Made by a program: the position numbers and the translations under genes. 64,000 nucleotides of DNA from Cylindrobasidium torrendii FP15055 ss-10 (taxonomy: Eukaryota > Basidiomycota > Agaricomycetes > Agaricales > Physalacriaceae): assembly GCA_000934385.1 (NCBI GenBank), contig KN880498.1, positions 1 to 64,000 on the forward strand. The letters run 5' to 3'. Shown here one piece after another: positions 45,160-55,517 of this stretch; position 1 is the first letter of the stretch; each line of letters begins with the position of its first letter. The notes beneath the pieces were generated by a model, which worked only from the letters and a program-made list of their open reading frames with translations, did not search any database and was not told the origin of the DNA.

Positions 45160-45234
45160 GTGTCGACAAGTTGACATTGTTCTCTGTACCATACTCTACA
45201 CGCTATGCAAGCTGGAAATCATTGTAATTTATGA

Positions 45235-48200
45235 CTAGTCATTGTACAATGTATTTGCATTGGAATCCTTCCAAGTCCGCGCCCCTGTGCGCCTCCGTTT
45301 ATCGCGTCCCAAATCTCCTCCAAGCTTGTCGACATCAGCCAAAGTACGCTTCATGATTCTGGCTAGTTTTCCGTGGACTCCATTTTGTCGTTGAGCAACA
45401 TCCATAATGTCGTTGAATGCCTCACGGCTTTTTGCAAGCTCTTCGGAAGAGAAGAAGACCTAAGTTTTCAATGTCCATCATAAGTGAGTGAATTCAGTGA
45501 TACCGATAGGACCACGTACCCGATCGTCTGCTTCGTCGTCACTGCAGAAGGGTGAAGACCCTTCATACACTGGTCTAGACTCACTCGGATCTTCGTCGTC
45601 GTCTTCTTCCACCACCACCATCCTTTTTCTGGCTACGAACCCTGCGCTCCCGGCTTTGCTTGACTGAGTGTTCGCTGCTGGCGTCTTGTGTATTCCTTGA
45701 ATGCTATAGTAGGGAGGAAAGTGATTGCGTCGCAAGTTTCGGAAAAAAGGAAGGTTGTTTAACGGTGCGTTGCCAAGCTTCTCATTAACCATTCTAATGA
45801 GATGCTTGCAGAGCAGCCAGCGACTAATCAAGTATGCGGGGCAGCTGCAAGTCATCTCCTCCATACTGGTGTGATACTGCCCTCGCGGACGTTCGCGCTC
45901 GGCTGCGATATCGGCTAGAATTTCCGCTTTTCCCTGTGCCTTCAAGCGGCCGTCCTTCAGGCAGGCAAGCTCCTTCGACATCGACCTGAGTGCGTCCGGC
46001 TTACTCATATCCTCCCAGTCCCGCTTCAAGGCCTCCTGCCACTTTGCCAACGGACATGGACGCCCATCCCGGCGCAATCCTAGAACGTACTGCGTCTTCA
46101 GCCGAACTCGCGGCAGCAGGTTTACTAGCACAACATGCGTGAGAAGGTCAAGTCGAGGGCGATTGAATTGTGGTAAGTCGCGCCGCTTGAGCTGACGCCA
46201 GAGACTCTCCACCATCATTGTCGTTTTGACCCGCGGGATGGCATCGCAAGACGCCCGTGCCCAGAGAACCCACTGCTTTGGGGTGTACCAGCGATTCCAT
46301 AGGTACGCCCACACCTGAGCAAGACCATATTTCCGACAGTAGTCATAGATGTCGCGCACGGCGCGCTCATGGATTTCGTCCGCGCTCAGGTGAGTGCCTG
46401 TCTTGTCATTGAGAGGGATACGGGGGTGCTGATGTAGATGTAGGCGCCATTTCTCCAGTATCGGGCCGCGATGTTCTTGAGGACAGAACTCGCATAGATC
46501 CCCACGAACATCTTTGAGGCTTGGCGGTGCAGGCCAGACTGGAGTTCGCTCTTCGCCATCTCGGAGGACAAAAAGTGGTGCGCAACAGTGCTTGCTCAGT
46601 GCGCTCTACTCAGATTCAGTGCTAGGTGCCAAATGGAAAGAAACTGATGCTCACCGTCTTAACACGCGGTATGGAAATTGCCTCTGCAGTCAGTGTCGCC
46701 AGGTTGATCTTGATTTTCAGTGTCTCTGGTGGTTCCGATATTTCGGCATCGTCTGGATGTACGCCGTCCTCCAGCCACGACATTGTCACCCCTGGTGCCC
46801 ACGTAGGATCAACAAAGTCGAATACGGCATGTGCTATGCGTGGGTCGTATGCCGCAGGTGGTCTGTTCTCACCAAGCCGCTTCTCGATGTACTTGATACC
46901 ATGCCAATAGCACAGCTGATGCTTCGCGTTAGGGATTTCGATGCGGAAGCCATCGATCTCAAGGATGTCCTTGTCACTCAAAGTGAACATGATATTGGGA
47001 CAATGGTGCGTAATGGCCTGGATGAATTGACGAAGCAGCGCACCCTTTGTTCCTTCCTGCGCACTCTCCAGCAGCGTGACAAACATGAATGCTAAGGGAA
47101 CGGCCTGTCCGTTCATCTCTGCAACAATTGAGTACAGTTCGTACCCGAGTGCGTTGGTTTTCCCTACGATGTTAAGTACATGACATTTGTAGTACCGAAT
47201 GAATATACGCACATGTTGAATCCATCAGCACCTCTTCGACCGTCTCTCCAAGGCCAGTAAGAACTTCTTTGAAGCCAAATGCAATGGCGGAAGCATTCTC
47301 TCGCGGGGTTATTGGAAATACCTCGACATCCGCACCCTCAAGGCGTTCGAGCAGCATGGTTGCTGACTTCACCTGGTCTGTATCGAGCCGCCAGTGGTCT
47401 TGGTTAATCCGTGTCCATTCCGCCTGGACTTGTTTCTCTGTGAGTTCCGTATTGGGATCATGCTGCAGGATGTAGTCCCAGATCTGAGTGAGATTAGAAC
47501 TGGCCCAAGCGGTACACTGACACCCACTTTAGATGGAGACTGGTTGCGCATGTCGTAGACAGTTTTGAGCTGCTCGGGGGTCATCGAAATGCTCACATAT
47601 GGCTTGTGATGCCGGTGCGACAGACGGATGCGGGCTTCGTTGACCCGCTCATCATGTATGCTGATCCTGAGCCAGCCGCCGCAATCATGTCGGTCCATCT
47701 TGTCGCGAGCACGTCGTTTCGATACATCGGGATGTAGGTTAGGCTTGGGCGCCTCCGCGGCATTCTGGGCACAGAAGAACTGGTATATCTTCTTCAACGG
47801 GTCTGTGCTATGTTTTGTACACGATTTATATCTGGAATTAATGAGCATATGCAGTGAATGAACCATGGGCAACGCACATGAATCGGAATTTGCCCTCGTT
47901 CCACACCTGTCGAGCTATTTTGCGGGCAATCACTGGTGCGGATGGGAGCCGGTGTGCGGAGTCGCTGGGATCTCCGCCTTCAGCGCGAATGGCCTCAGCG
48001 GCATCTTCTGCATCCAACTCCATTGCATGGCAGAGTTTCGTAAGGTCGACAAGGGCGTCAAATGCCCCACTTCCCTGCATGAGCTGTTGTATCTCGGACA
48101 GCGCCTCGCTCCAGGATATTCGCGTCCGTGCCGTCAATGACTGTGCCGCATCCTTTTTTGCGCTTGCCACAGGTATTGAGGGCGCGATGCTGGCCGTCGT

Positions 48201-48554
48201 AGCTTGAGCCCGGAGTTCTTTTCGAAGTCGAGTCGTCTCCCTTTCCTTTGCCTGACAGTCCCAGCATTTTTTGGAAAAACCAAGTGATGACTTGGGTGGA
48301 AATTCCTTGACCTTTCGATAAAAGGCTCTGCAATGTGAACAGTGCCGTTGACTCTCGGGGTCTGTATGTGTTGAGTCTTTGTCTTTTTGTGAGGATAGAT
48401 TGAAATACCCTCTATTGGCCTGGACTGAGCGTTGGTCATGGCAGCAAGCAGCGCAAATAAACTTTACTTGACAGCTCTGAAGCCCGACACAAATCGCAAC
48501 TTCGCAAGTGCCCGCATTTGGAGGGAACGCGATTGCATTGTAATTTAATAACAT
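45235..48554 (-). CDS. MULE-domain transposase with SWIM zinc finger
   Basis: Catalyses excision and insertion of the element. The N-terminal part has cysteine pairs (CAACC; CSHCRAFY; CWDC). The MULE catalytic domain reads LMDSTWKTNALGYELYSIV (first catalytic Asp; the W is formed across an intron at about 47216-47165), then FTLSDKD (second Asp), then the typical KHQLCYWH (C-x2-WH). A SWIM finger follows (CSCPAYLISRWLLCKH). A final exon after a short intron gives FFSSEELAKSREAFNDIMD and ends YND-stop at 45235. All pieces splice without stops, so the gene looks functional. The start is uncertain; 48554 is the first ATG of the N-terminal frame. Confidence 0.85.
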
Positions 48555-48615
48555 AATTTTATGTACCGGTAGGCAAGAAACTATTCACGATGTATGTGGA
48601 CACACACAAGCAACG

Positions 48616-48731
48616 CGACGCCAACGCGAACGCGAACGCCAAGTCCGATGTGCCATGCGGTAATCACGCTGACGAGGATGACGCGATATGGCACGTGATC
48701 CGCCAAAGTCGAGGGTCGTATTGGCGACAAT
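48616..48731 (-). repeat. MULE right terminal inverted repeat
   Basis: Complement matches 45041-45159 except for a short difference (CATGG versus TCAAGG) and one missing G. Confidence 0.9.
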
Positions 48732-48740
48732 TCGTGCGAT
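48732..48740 (+). repeat. Right 9-bp target-site duplication
   Basis: TCGTGCGAT, identical to 45032-45040. Confidence 0.9.
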
Positions 48741-48995
48741 GCGCCAACAACAGCCTCCTGGAGTCTCTGCCACGCTGATCGCCACCTCCCGCCATCTTCG
48801 GGCGCATCAACGATCTGCCTGCACAGCTCGCGGTCGAAGGCTCGTCCTTACAGACGCTCTCGGTATCGAGACTGCAGCGATGAGTATGGCATTCATATAC
48901 CCGTCAGTATCTCATAGATGTATTTGTAGATTACAACTGTATACATCTTTCTGAATTCTCTTTTGATGCTTCAATCTATACAGCCTGGACGATAT
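48741..48995. repeat. Inverted repeat arm R2, second part
   Basis: Continues the match to arm R after the MULE insertion, as far as a shared segment around TGAATTCTCTTT and TTGATGCTTCAATCTA. Past about 48995 the two diverge. Confidence 0.8.
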
Positions 48996-49224
48996 TATAC
49001 TCGCGGGCTCGTCGACTGGCGTGGTAGTACATGGGATCTACCAGTCATCTCAGGTTAGGTCCTTCGCCGGGCCTCCTGCATTCTTTCGCATTGACAATAA
49101 GCATGCCATACGCGAACAGCACCTTTCAAGTAGCTTTGATGTTGCGGAAGAGCCATTTGCCTCGCACGTTTATGTACATAACTAAACTGCATAGTAAGTG
49201 TTCTCAGCGTAATGCTCTCCAGGT

Positions 49225-49491
49225 CTGCTTGCTAATAGGAGGTGAATCCGGCGTTGGGTACCATCCATTTGCTATGAGGATGTCACGGTAGTTCAGAGAA
49301 ACCGCATGGATCTTGACGAGGACCTCGTACGGCTTCAAGGTTGGAAGAGGCACGGTGCGTTGCTTCAACGCGTTCCATCCTTTGTTCTTCTGTGAGCAGG
49401 TTCATATTTTTGGAAGACAGCTAGAGAAGAGACGTGGCACTTCGGAGTACGCGTATTGGTGCATGGTGGTGGGAAGCTTGTATGAAGCCAT
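49225..49491 (-). pseudogene. 5' exons of a medium-chain dehydrogenase, inverted
   Basis: On the minus strand an ATG at 49491 opens ASYKLPTTMHQYAYSE, then a short intron, then KNKGWNALKQRTVPLPTLK and YEVLVKIHAVSLNYRDILIANGWYP. This is the typical N-terminus of zinc-free or zinc-type medium-chain dehydrogenase/reductases (EVLVKIHAVSLNYRD). The frame ends soon after at about 49225 with no cofactor domain. The plus strand 150 bp away holds exactly the missing remainder of such a protein, without its N-terminus. Confidence 0.75.
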
Positions 49492-49635
49492 AGTCTATAG
49501 TCTATCAAAAGAGTGAGTCTCTGTCTTTCGTCTTTGGGCTATATATGAGGTGGGAGTCCGACAATGCAGCACATGCAAATGCAACAGTTCGTCATCATCA
49601 ATGGGTTCTTGCTCATTGAAATGGCCACATCCTAG

Positions 49636-50661
49636 GATTATCGACAACCTCGTACCCATTTCGGACATGGCTGGCAAAGTCGTCGCAGTCGGCGAAGACG
49701 CTGGAACAGCGTGGAAAGTCGGCGACCGTGTTTCTGCTGCTTTCTCAACGACCTTCATCGATGGAGAGACAACGCGTGCGTCGTTCGCAGGGGCTCAGGG
49801 AGGCGATGAGCATGGTGTCTTGACCGAGTTCAAGGCGTACCGACCGGAAGCCCTCGTTACCATTCCTGAACACCTTTCATATGTCGAGGCGTCGACGCTC
49901 CCGTACGTTCCAAATTATCATTTGGTTTTGCGACTTAAGTCTGTGGTCATAGATGCGCTGCGGTGACCGCGTATAACGGTCTGTATGGGGGTCCGAAGCC
50001 ACTCAAGGCTGGTGACACCGTTCTCGCGCTCGGGACTGGTGGTGTGTCCATGTATGTTGAGTTCATTGGAACTCATCAAAAAATCGCACTTACCTCTAAC
50101 CTAGATTTGGCTTTCAGTTTGGCGTCGCAGCAGGCGCAAATGTCATCGTAACCTCTTCGTCCGACAAGAAGCTGGAACTCGCGAAGAAGCTTGGTGCAAC
50201 ACATACCATCAACTACAACACCACTCCAGACTGGGAAAACGAGGTCTTGAGGCTCACAGGCGGTGAAGGCGTCGACCATGTCCTTGAAGTGGCCGGAAGC
50301 ACTCTCTTGCAGAGCATCGCTGCTGCGAGGGTCAGTGGGAACGTCGCAATCATTCGGGGCGCGACAACGGCTCTATACCTGGATTGCAGTCTCTGCCTAT
50401 CGCTGCGCTATCCCGCAGTGTAATTATTCGTGGGATTTGGATTGGTTCTGCTGCGCGGTAAGTCACTCTGCTAAAGTCAACGCGTTAGAGCTAACGATGA
50501 ATGGATACAGGTTCAGAGAGATGAACCGTCTGATTACAGCAAATCCAGAGAAAACGCGTCCGGTTGTAGACAAGGTCTTTGGATTTGACCAGGCTGTTGA
50601 GGCGTTCGAGTACTTGGATGCACAGAAACATGTGGGCAAGATTGTGATTTCGGTTGTATAG
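49636..50661 (+). pseudogene. Medium-chain alcohol/quinone dehydrogenase, N-terminus missing and frameshifted
   Basis: NAD(P)-dependent MDR family. It begins at an acceptor with DNLVPISDMAGKVVAVGED, the position that normally follows the N-terminal 60 residues. Then come WKVGDRVSAAF, AAVTAYNGLYG, the Rossmann segment (GVAAGANVIVTSSSDKK; LAKKLGATHTINY), GEGVDHVLEVAG and the C-terminal FGFDQAVEAFEYLDAQKHVGKIVI. Introns lie near 49902-49953 and 50053-50108. Between VSGNVAII and the expected DNGSIPGLQSLPIAALSR the frame changes (about 50355-50363, net one base missing or two gained), and the uncorrected frame stops at about 50422. With the N-terminal exons inverted on the other strand, the locus is a pseudogene. 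Confidence 0.8.
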
Positions 50662-50964
50662 CTTCTCAGTCTTGCAGCGATTATTAGTCAATGCTTGCAT
50701 GTACTAAAACAGATTTTTGATATGGTGTACTTGAGCATTTGCAGCCAACAGGATGTTAAGACGATTCGGATCGGGAAAGACCAGAAAGCGTTGGGTGTTT
50801 GATTCGAGTATAGTATGAAATGCGACTACGACAGTAACGCGCAAGCAGCAAAGCGCACAAAATTCCGCATGTTATTTGTAGTGAGTGCTGGATGAGCTTG
50901 GGATGAGGAAAGCCGGCATTTGCCGGCGGCTCGTCGGCTTGATCAGATGCCTGACATCAGACAC

Positions 50965-52172
50965 GCGCTATTGCTCTCTTTCCCTCATTCCTTTCTTGCG
51001 GCGGTTGGAAAACCACGAGGCTCGCCCCGTACAGGACGTTCTACGCGTTCACTCTTGCGAGCGGGTAAGGTCAGAGTATTTTAGTCTCTCTTGACCGGTT
51101 CTAGCAGGACCTGACGATAATACGCGTCACCTCGACATACCAGAGCATCGTCGCTGCGGTCTCATATGCCCGAAGACGCGTATGCCGAGGGCGGGGCTGC
51201 GGTCGTCTTTAAAAGTGTCGAAGAGACTGGGCAGATCCACAGCCGCCTTCCATTTGCCTGGCCTCGGTGTCAAGCAAGACGCGCTTTCGCGTGGCCCTCA
51301 GCGCTTCAAGCGCTGTAGTCGCGTGAAATTGCCAAGTCCAGACGCCCGCACGGAGCGAAATGTGAAACGAATTCTATCGAGAGATATCCTCTGAGAGGGG
51401 CCGCTTCGGTGCGTGGTCCTTGCGCTCTTTCAACGTTCTTACTGACTGCGATCCCAGTCACATCGGGTGCATCCATCGCTTGGAAACTGCATAGACATTG
51501 CATCGTTCATTGGCCCGTCGTGGCAATTGTTCTTCCGCCCCCTGCTTGGGCAGCTAGCTACGCCGCTCTGCGTACGAATCTCGTTCGACCCGACTCTGAC
51601 AACCCCTGGATACTGGAAGCTACTGTTATCGCATAGCGCGTTCGTCTACGTCGCTTCGTTCCGGGCCTACCGCCTGCTTTGCTACAAGTCATTTCTTAGA
51701 TGCCCAGGACAGTGATTGCGTCACAGTCCCTATCCGGCTTTGGGCGAAAGCCAAAGTAGAGGTACAGGTGCTATGCCTGTGGGATGTGTTTCCATCCCCT
51801 TGCAAAGTTGTATCGTCCGCACTTCGGTGCGGACTGGTCCTTTGCTTGAAATTAGGATGGTCAGGACTTGATTGACACCGGCCGTCCTCGGGTGTCTGGC
51901 AGGGTTGGGCGCGTTGGGAGGTGGCTATTATGTGGATCTGTCCTTTAGTGCACTTCGTGGTGCGCGCACGGCGTCGGCGTGGATGTGTCAGGCTTCTTGT
52001 TGGTCTGGCTGCCAGCCGGCGGTGTGCGCGTAACTCGATTCAGACTACTCTCCGTCCGCCGCGACATGAAAGAATTTTTGGAACTCTCTTCTCTTTGGAG
52101 ATGTATTACATTTCTTAGTTTCTGGTATCTCGAATGAATTTTGTTTTCAATTGTCGGATGTCGTTTGTGCAC
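50965..52172. repeat. Left arm of large inverted repeat
   Basis: About 1.2 kb whose complement recurs at 54088-55325. No protein-coding signal: the mirrored 65-residue frames in both arms carry no domain. It contains several small hairpins conserved in both arms. The origin is unknown; it could be a non-autonomous mobile element or a structured non-coding unit. Confidence 0.85.
51736..51834 (+). ncRNA. Conserved hairpin series within the repeat (possible structured RNA)
   Basis: Four consecutive stem-loops: GGCTTT/AAAGCC (51736-51752), ACAGG/CCTGT (51764-51780), GGGATG/CATCCC (51781-51798) and GTCCGCAC-TTCG-GTGCGGAC (51815-51834). In the other arm (54433-54530, minus strand) the same stems persist. 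Two stem changes convert G-C to G-T pairs, and the other differences fall in loops. That pattern suggests, but does not prove, a folded RNA. No known RNA family was recognised. Confidence 0.35.
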
Positions 52173-53253
52173 TGGTATTTTTCGATGTTGGAGAATAAAC
52201 AACGCGGCGAGCTTGTCACTATCCGACTCGACATCGAAGTAAGCATTTTTGTTGTGTTCACACTCATTCTAGTTCCGTGTCATAGTCGTAGAGCAAATCA
52301 TTGACTTTTCCATTTGGGCTGCGGTATCTTGTCACGACTTCTCCAGGATGTTTTATTTTCGCTGGTTGTGTATGATTTATTCACCATCAAGCTGCGACGA
52401 TGGTGATGGACGAAGGCGTACGACTCGAGCGAAGTGACCGCGAGCAAGTTGTATCCGATCATGCAGAGTCCATACCGAGTTGTTTTCCATCGGCTGTGGG
52501 TAATCCCGTGCGAGGTAGCTGTATGCCTTCGGCGCTATCCATAGGATGAGTGATCCGCTGACGTTCATGAGTTCCCAAATGTAGAACAATGGGAATGGCA
52601 CGTGTGCGTCTCCTCAACGGAGCTTCAGGTAATACTTCACGACTTCATGCATCGTTGTCCCTGTCAGTGTTCAAGCGTTCACCATGCTGAGCCCAGGGGA
52701 TGATGGGTGTGCGGTGCAGTCACCTTAGGTCCTCGTAAGTGCTTCATTTTGCTTCGGATCGTGCCATCTCGTGAAAGTTTACTTTAAATTCAGGATGTCC
52801 ATTCGAGGTTGGACACATTTGAGCAATACGTTGATCCGGAATAGCTCAGTTGGGCGACACAAACGCGATGATAATTGACAAACGACCGGGAGTCCAATGC
52901 CCGCCATTTCGCAGGAGGGTCAGGCGGACGCCCGAATTCGGGTAATTCAATTTGGACGCCATTGTGACACCATCGCAGCTGATTCGACTGACAGCTAATT
53001 TCGAACAACGGTTTGACGGATCTAGTGTGGCGCAAAGTGTTCTGTCTCTGAATGACGATGGCAATGACGCGCCTTTGCCAGTCTACGCGTTCAATCCCAG
53101 GTTTGTATACACGTCATGTGGGCCGATTCCGGTGGTCTGCGGACGTGTAGCGCGTATTTAAGGCGCGACGCGTATTTGGGGTGATTCAACAAACTCATTC
53201 CTCCTCTTTTACCATCACCACCACCACCCACCAACTTACTCAACTTCATCATC
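52173..53253. other. Spacer of the inverted repeat upstream of Hmp1-like gene
   Basis: No gene recognised. A TATTTAAGG element at about 53153-53162 is a candidate TATA for the following gene, and a CT/CA-rich leader precedes its ATG. Confidence 0.4.
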
Positions 53254-53654
53254 ATGTCTGAGCCCAAGTACGCGACCCTTTCTATCCCGCGATCCCCTTG
53301 TCGCTGACATCGTTCTCAGCAAGAGCACTGGCCAGTTCCACTCCACCAAGGGAACCATCGTCGAAACCATCGGCAACGTTACTGGCGCAACATCGTGGAC
53401 AAACTCTGGACGCGAAGAACACGCCAAGGGAGAGGCAGAGGTCAAGGCCGCCGAGGCCAAGGAGTGGACTGAGGGTGTCGGCGACCGCATCGCAGGCAAG
53501 AAGGACGCCGTCGTCGGTGCCGTCACTGGAGACAAGTCGCAACAGGCTTCTGGTACGTCTCGCCTTGTTCCAATCCTACCCCGCCTTTGCTCACATCGCT
53601 ACAGGTAACGTCCAGCACGACAAGGGCGAAGTCAAGCAGAAACTCAACGAGTAG
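53254..53654 (+). CDS. CsbD-like protein, Hmp1 type (mismatch/cruciform DNA recognition family)
   Basis: Three exons: 53254-53267, 53320-53552 and 53605-53654, giving a 98-residue protein. It is small, hydrophilic and rich in Lys/Glu/Ala/Gly, with the repeated pattern of CsbD-like proteins: [20 protein letters not shown], then [16 protein letters not shown] and [20 protein letters not shown], then [15 protein letters not shown]. The family includes Ustilago Hmp1, described as binding mismatched and cruciform DNA, and many fungal stress-induced relatives. Binding has not been shown for this copy. It stands alone in the 1.9-kb spacer of a large inverted repeat, so it sits where a cruciform could form. 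No defect is seen. Confidence 0.85.
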
Positions 53655-54087
53655 ATATATCGAAATCCATTGTATTATTAGTGTAGCTCTCAACGATTGA
53701 ACACATTTTCGGAAACATTGTGCGCCATGAGTGCAACAAGCCAAATATAAATAAGTTGGCGTGCACTCGTTCTTTCATAATATTGCGAACTTGGTCGGAT
53801 TTGTGCCCTTTCTTAGTTGGTCCCTTACGTCGACATATGCATAGGTACTTAGGTAGGTAGGACATGAAAGGAGAGAACCCTTTCGAGTCCGCGTCTAGTA
53901 CATCATCTCGCATTATGCTCGCAATTTAATATTTAACATGAGTCTTTTACGAGAGGCTTTGCTTTGTGAATGCATGGCTTTTGTGCGCAGGGCATAATGA
54001 ACAGAACTGTCAAGACGAATCACAGAGGGCAAACCCATTGACGCTGCCGCCATACTTCACACTTACTTCTATCGTTCAAAGACTATA
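53655..54087. other. Spacer of the inverted repeat downstream of Hmp1-like gene
   Basis: 3' side of the gene; nothing else recognised. Confidence 0.4.
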
Positions 54088-55325
54088 GCGCACAAAACGA
54101 CATCCGACAATCGAAGGCAAGCAATCAAAATATCATTCGAGATACCACAAACTAAATGTAATACATCTCCGAAGAGAAGAGGGATCCAAAAATTCTTTCA
54201 CGTCGCGGCGGACGGAGAGTAGTCTGAATCGAGTTACACACACAGCGCGGGCTGGCAGCCAGACCGACAAGCAGCCTGACACATCCACGCCGACGCCGTG
54301 CGCGCACCACGAAGTGCACTAAAGGACAGATCCACATAATAGCCACCTTCCAAGGCGCCCAACCCTGCCAGACACCCGAGGACAGCCGGTGTCAATCAAG
54401 TCCTGACCATCCTAATATCAAGCAAAGGACCAGTCCACACCGAAGTGCGGACGATACGACTTTGCAAGGGGATGGAAGCCCATCCCACAGGGATAACACC
54501 TGTAACACACACTTTGACTTTCGCCTAAAGCCGGATAAGGAACGCGGTGCGCGTTGTCCTGGGCATCTAAGAAATGACTTGTGGGCAAGCGGGCGATGCG
54601 CCCAGAACGAAGCGTTGTGGATGTAACGCGCTACACGATGGCAGTAGTAGCTTCCAGTGCGTTGGACACTGTCCAGGGGTTGTCACAGTCGGGTCGAACG
54701 AGGTTCGTACGCGTGTCGGCGTAGCTGCCCGGTCTGGGGCGGAAGAACGATTGCCACGGCGGGCCAATGAACGATGCGATGTCTATGCAATGGTCTATGC
54801 AGTTTCTATGCGATGGATGCACCCGATGTGACTGGAATCGCAGTCAGTAAGAACGATGAAAGAGCGCGAGGACCACGCACCGACGCGGCCCCTCTCAGAG
54901 GATATCTCTCGATAGAATTCGGTTCTCATTTCGCTCCGTGCGGGTGTCTGGGCTCGGCATTTTCACGCGACTACGGCGGTAAGTCCTTCCGATGGCCACG
55001 CGAAAGCGCGTCTTGGTAGACACCGGGGCCGGGCATATGGAAGGCGGCTGTGGATCTGCCCAGTCTCTTCGACACTTTTAAAGACGACCGCAGCCCCGCC
55101 CTCGGCATACGCGTCTTCGGGCATATGGGACCGCGGCGACGATGCTCTGGTATGTCGAGGTGACGCGAATTATTGTCAGGTCCTGCTAGAACCGGTCAAG
55201 AGAGACTAGAATACTCAGACCTTACCCGCTCGCAAGAGTGAACGCGTAAAACGTCCAGTACGGGGCGAGCCTCGCGGTTTTCCAACCGCCGCATGAAAGG
55301 ATGAGGGAAAGACAACAACGCGCCT
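54088..55325. repeat. Right arm of large inverted repeat
   Basis: Complement of 50965-52172, roughly 85-90% identical by eye with small gaps. It keeps the hairpin series on its minus strand (54433-54530). Confidence 0.85.
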
Positions 55326-55517
55326 GGCGATTATATACTCAACAGATGCCGACTGATCCGGAATGCGATCCCGTCGCCACACGCGTCTTCGTTCATAAAA
55401 ACGTAACGGTACAACACTTTTGAATTTCCCTGAGATAGAACATATCAAAAACACATTTTACACAATCCTACGCCCCCCTCCGTGTTTCGTTTTTGGCGAG
55501 ATGAAATAATGGTACAT

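Larger units (their letters stand above)
45041..48731. mobile_element. Complete Mutator-like element (MULE), 3691 bp
   Basis: Terminal inverted repeats of about 119 bp (45041-45159) and 116 bp (48616-48731), both starting ATTGTCGCCAATACGACC from the outer ends and differing by only a few bases and a 1-3 bp gap. The element is flanked by a perfect 9-bp duplication, the standard MULE target size. It contains one transposase gene on the minus strand. The paralogous site at 37094-37102 is empty (ATCACACGA, one base different from the complement of the duplication). Near-identical ends and an intact gene suggest a recent insertion. Confidence 0.93.

Noticed and set aside
51815..51834. Hairpin with TTCG loop as a bacterial-type terminator
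   Set aside because: The window is clearly eukaryotic, no T-run follows, and the hairpin is part of a conserved series inside a repeat.
51921..52118. 65-codon frame with a near-identical mirror at 54152-54346
   Set aside because: The conservation is explained by the inverted repeat as a whole. The frame is short, Arg-rich and without domain or splice context.
52838..52910. tRNA-like stretch (TAGCTCAGTTGG resembling an A box)
   Set aside because: No B box of the form GGTTCRANTCC at the right distance, and no consistent acceptor or anticodon stem.
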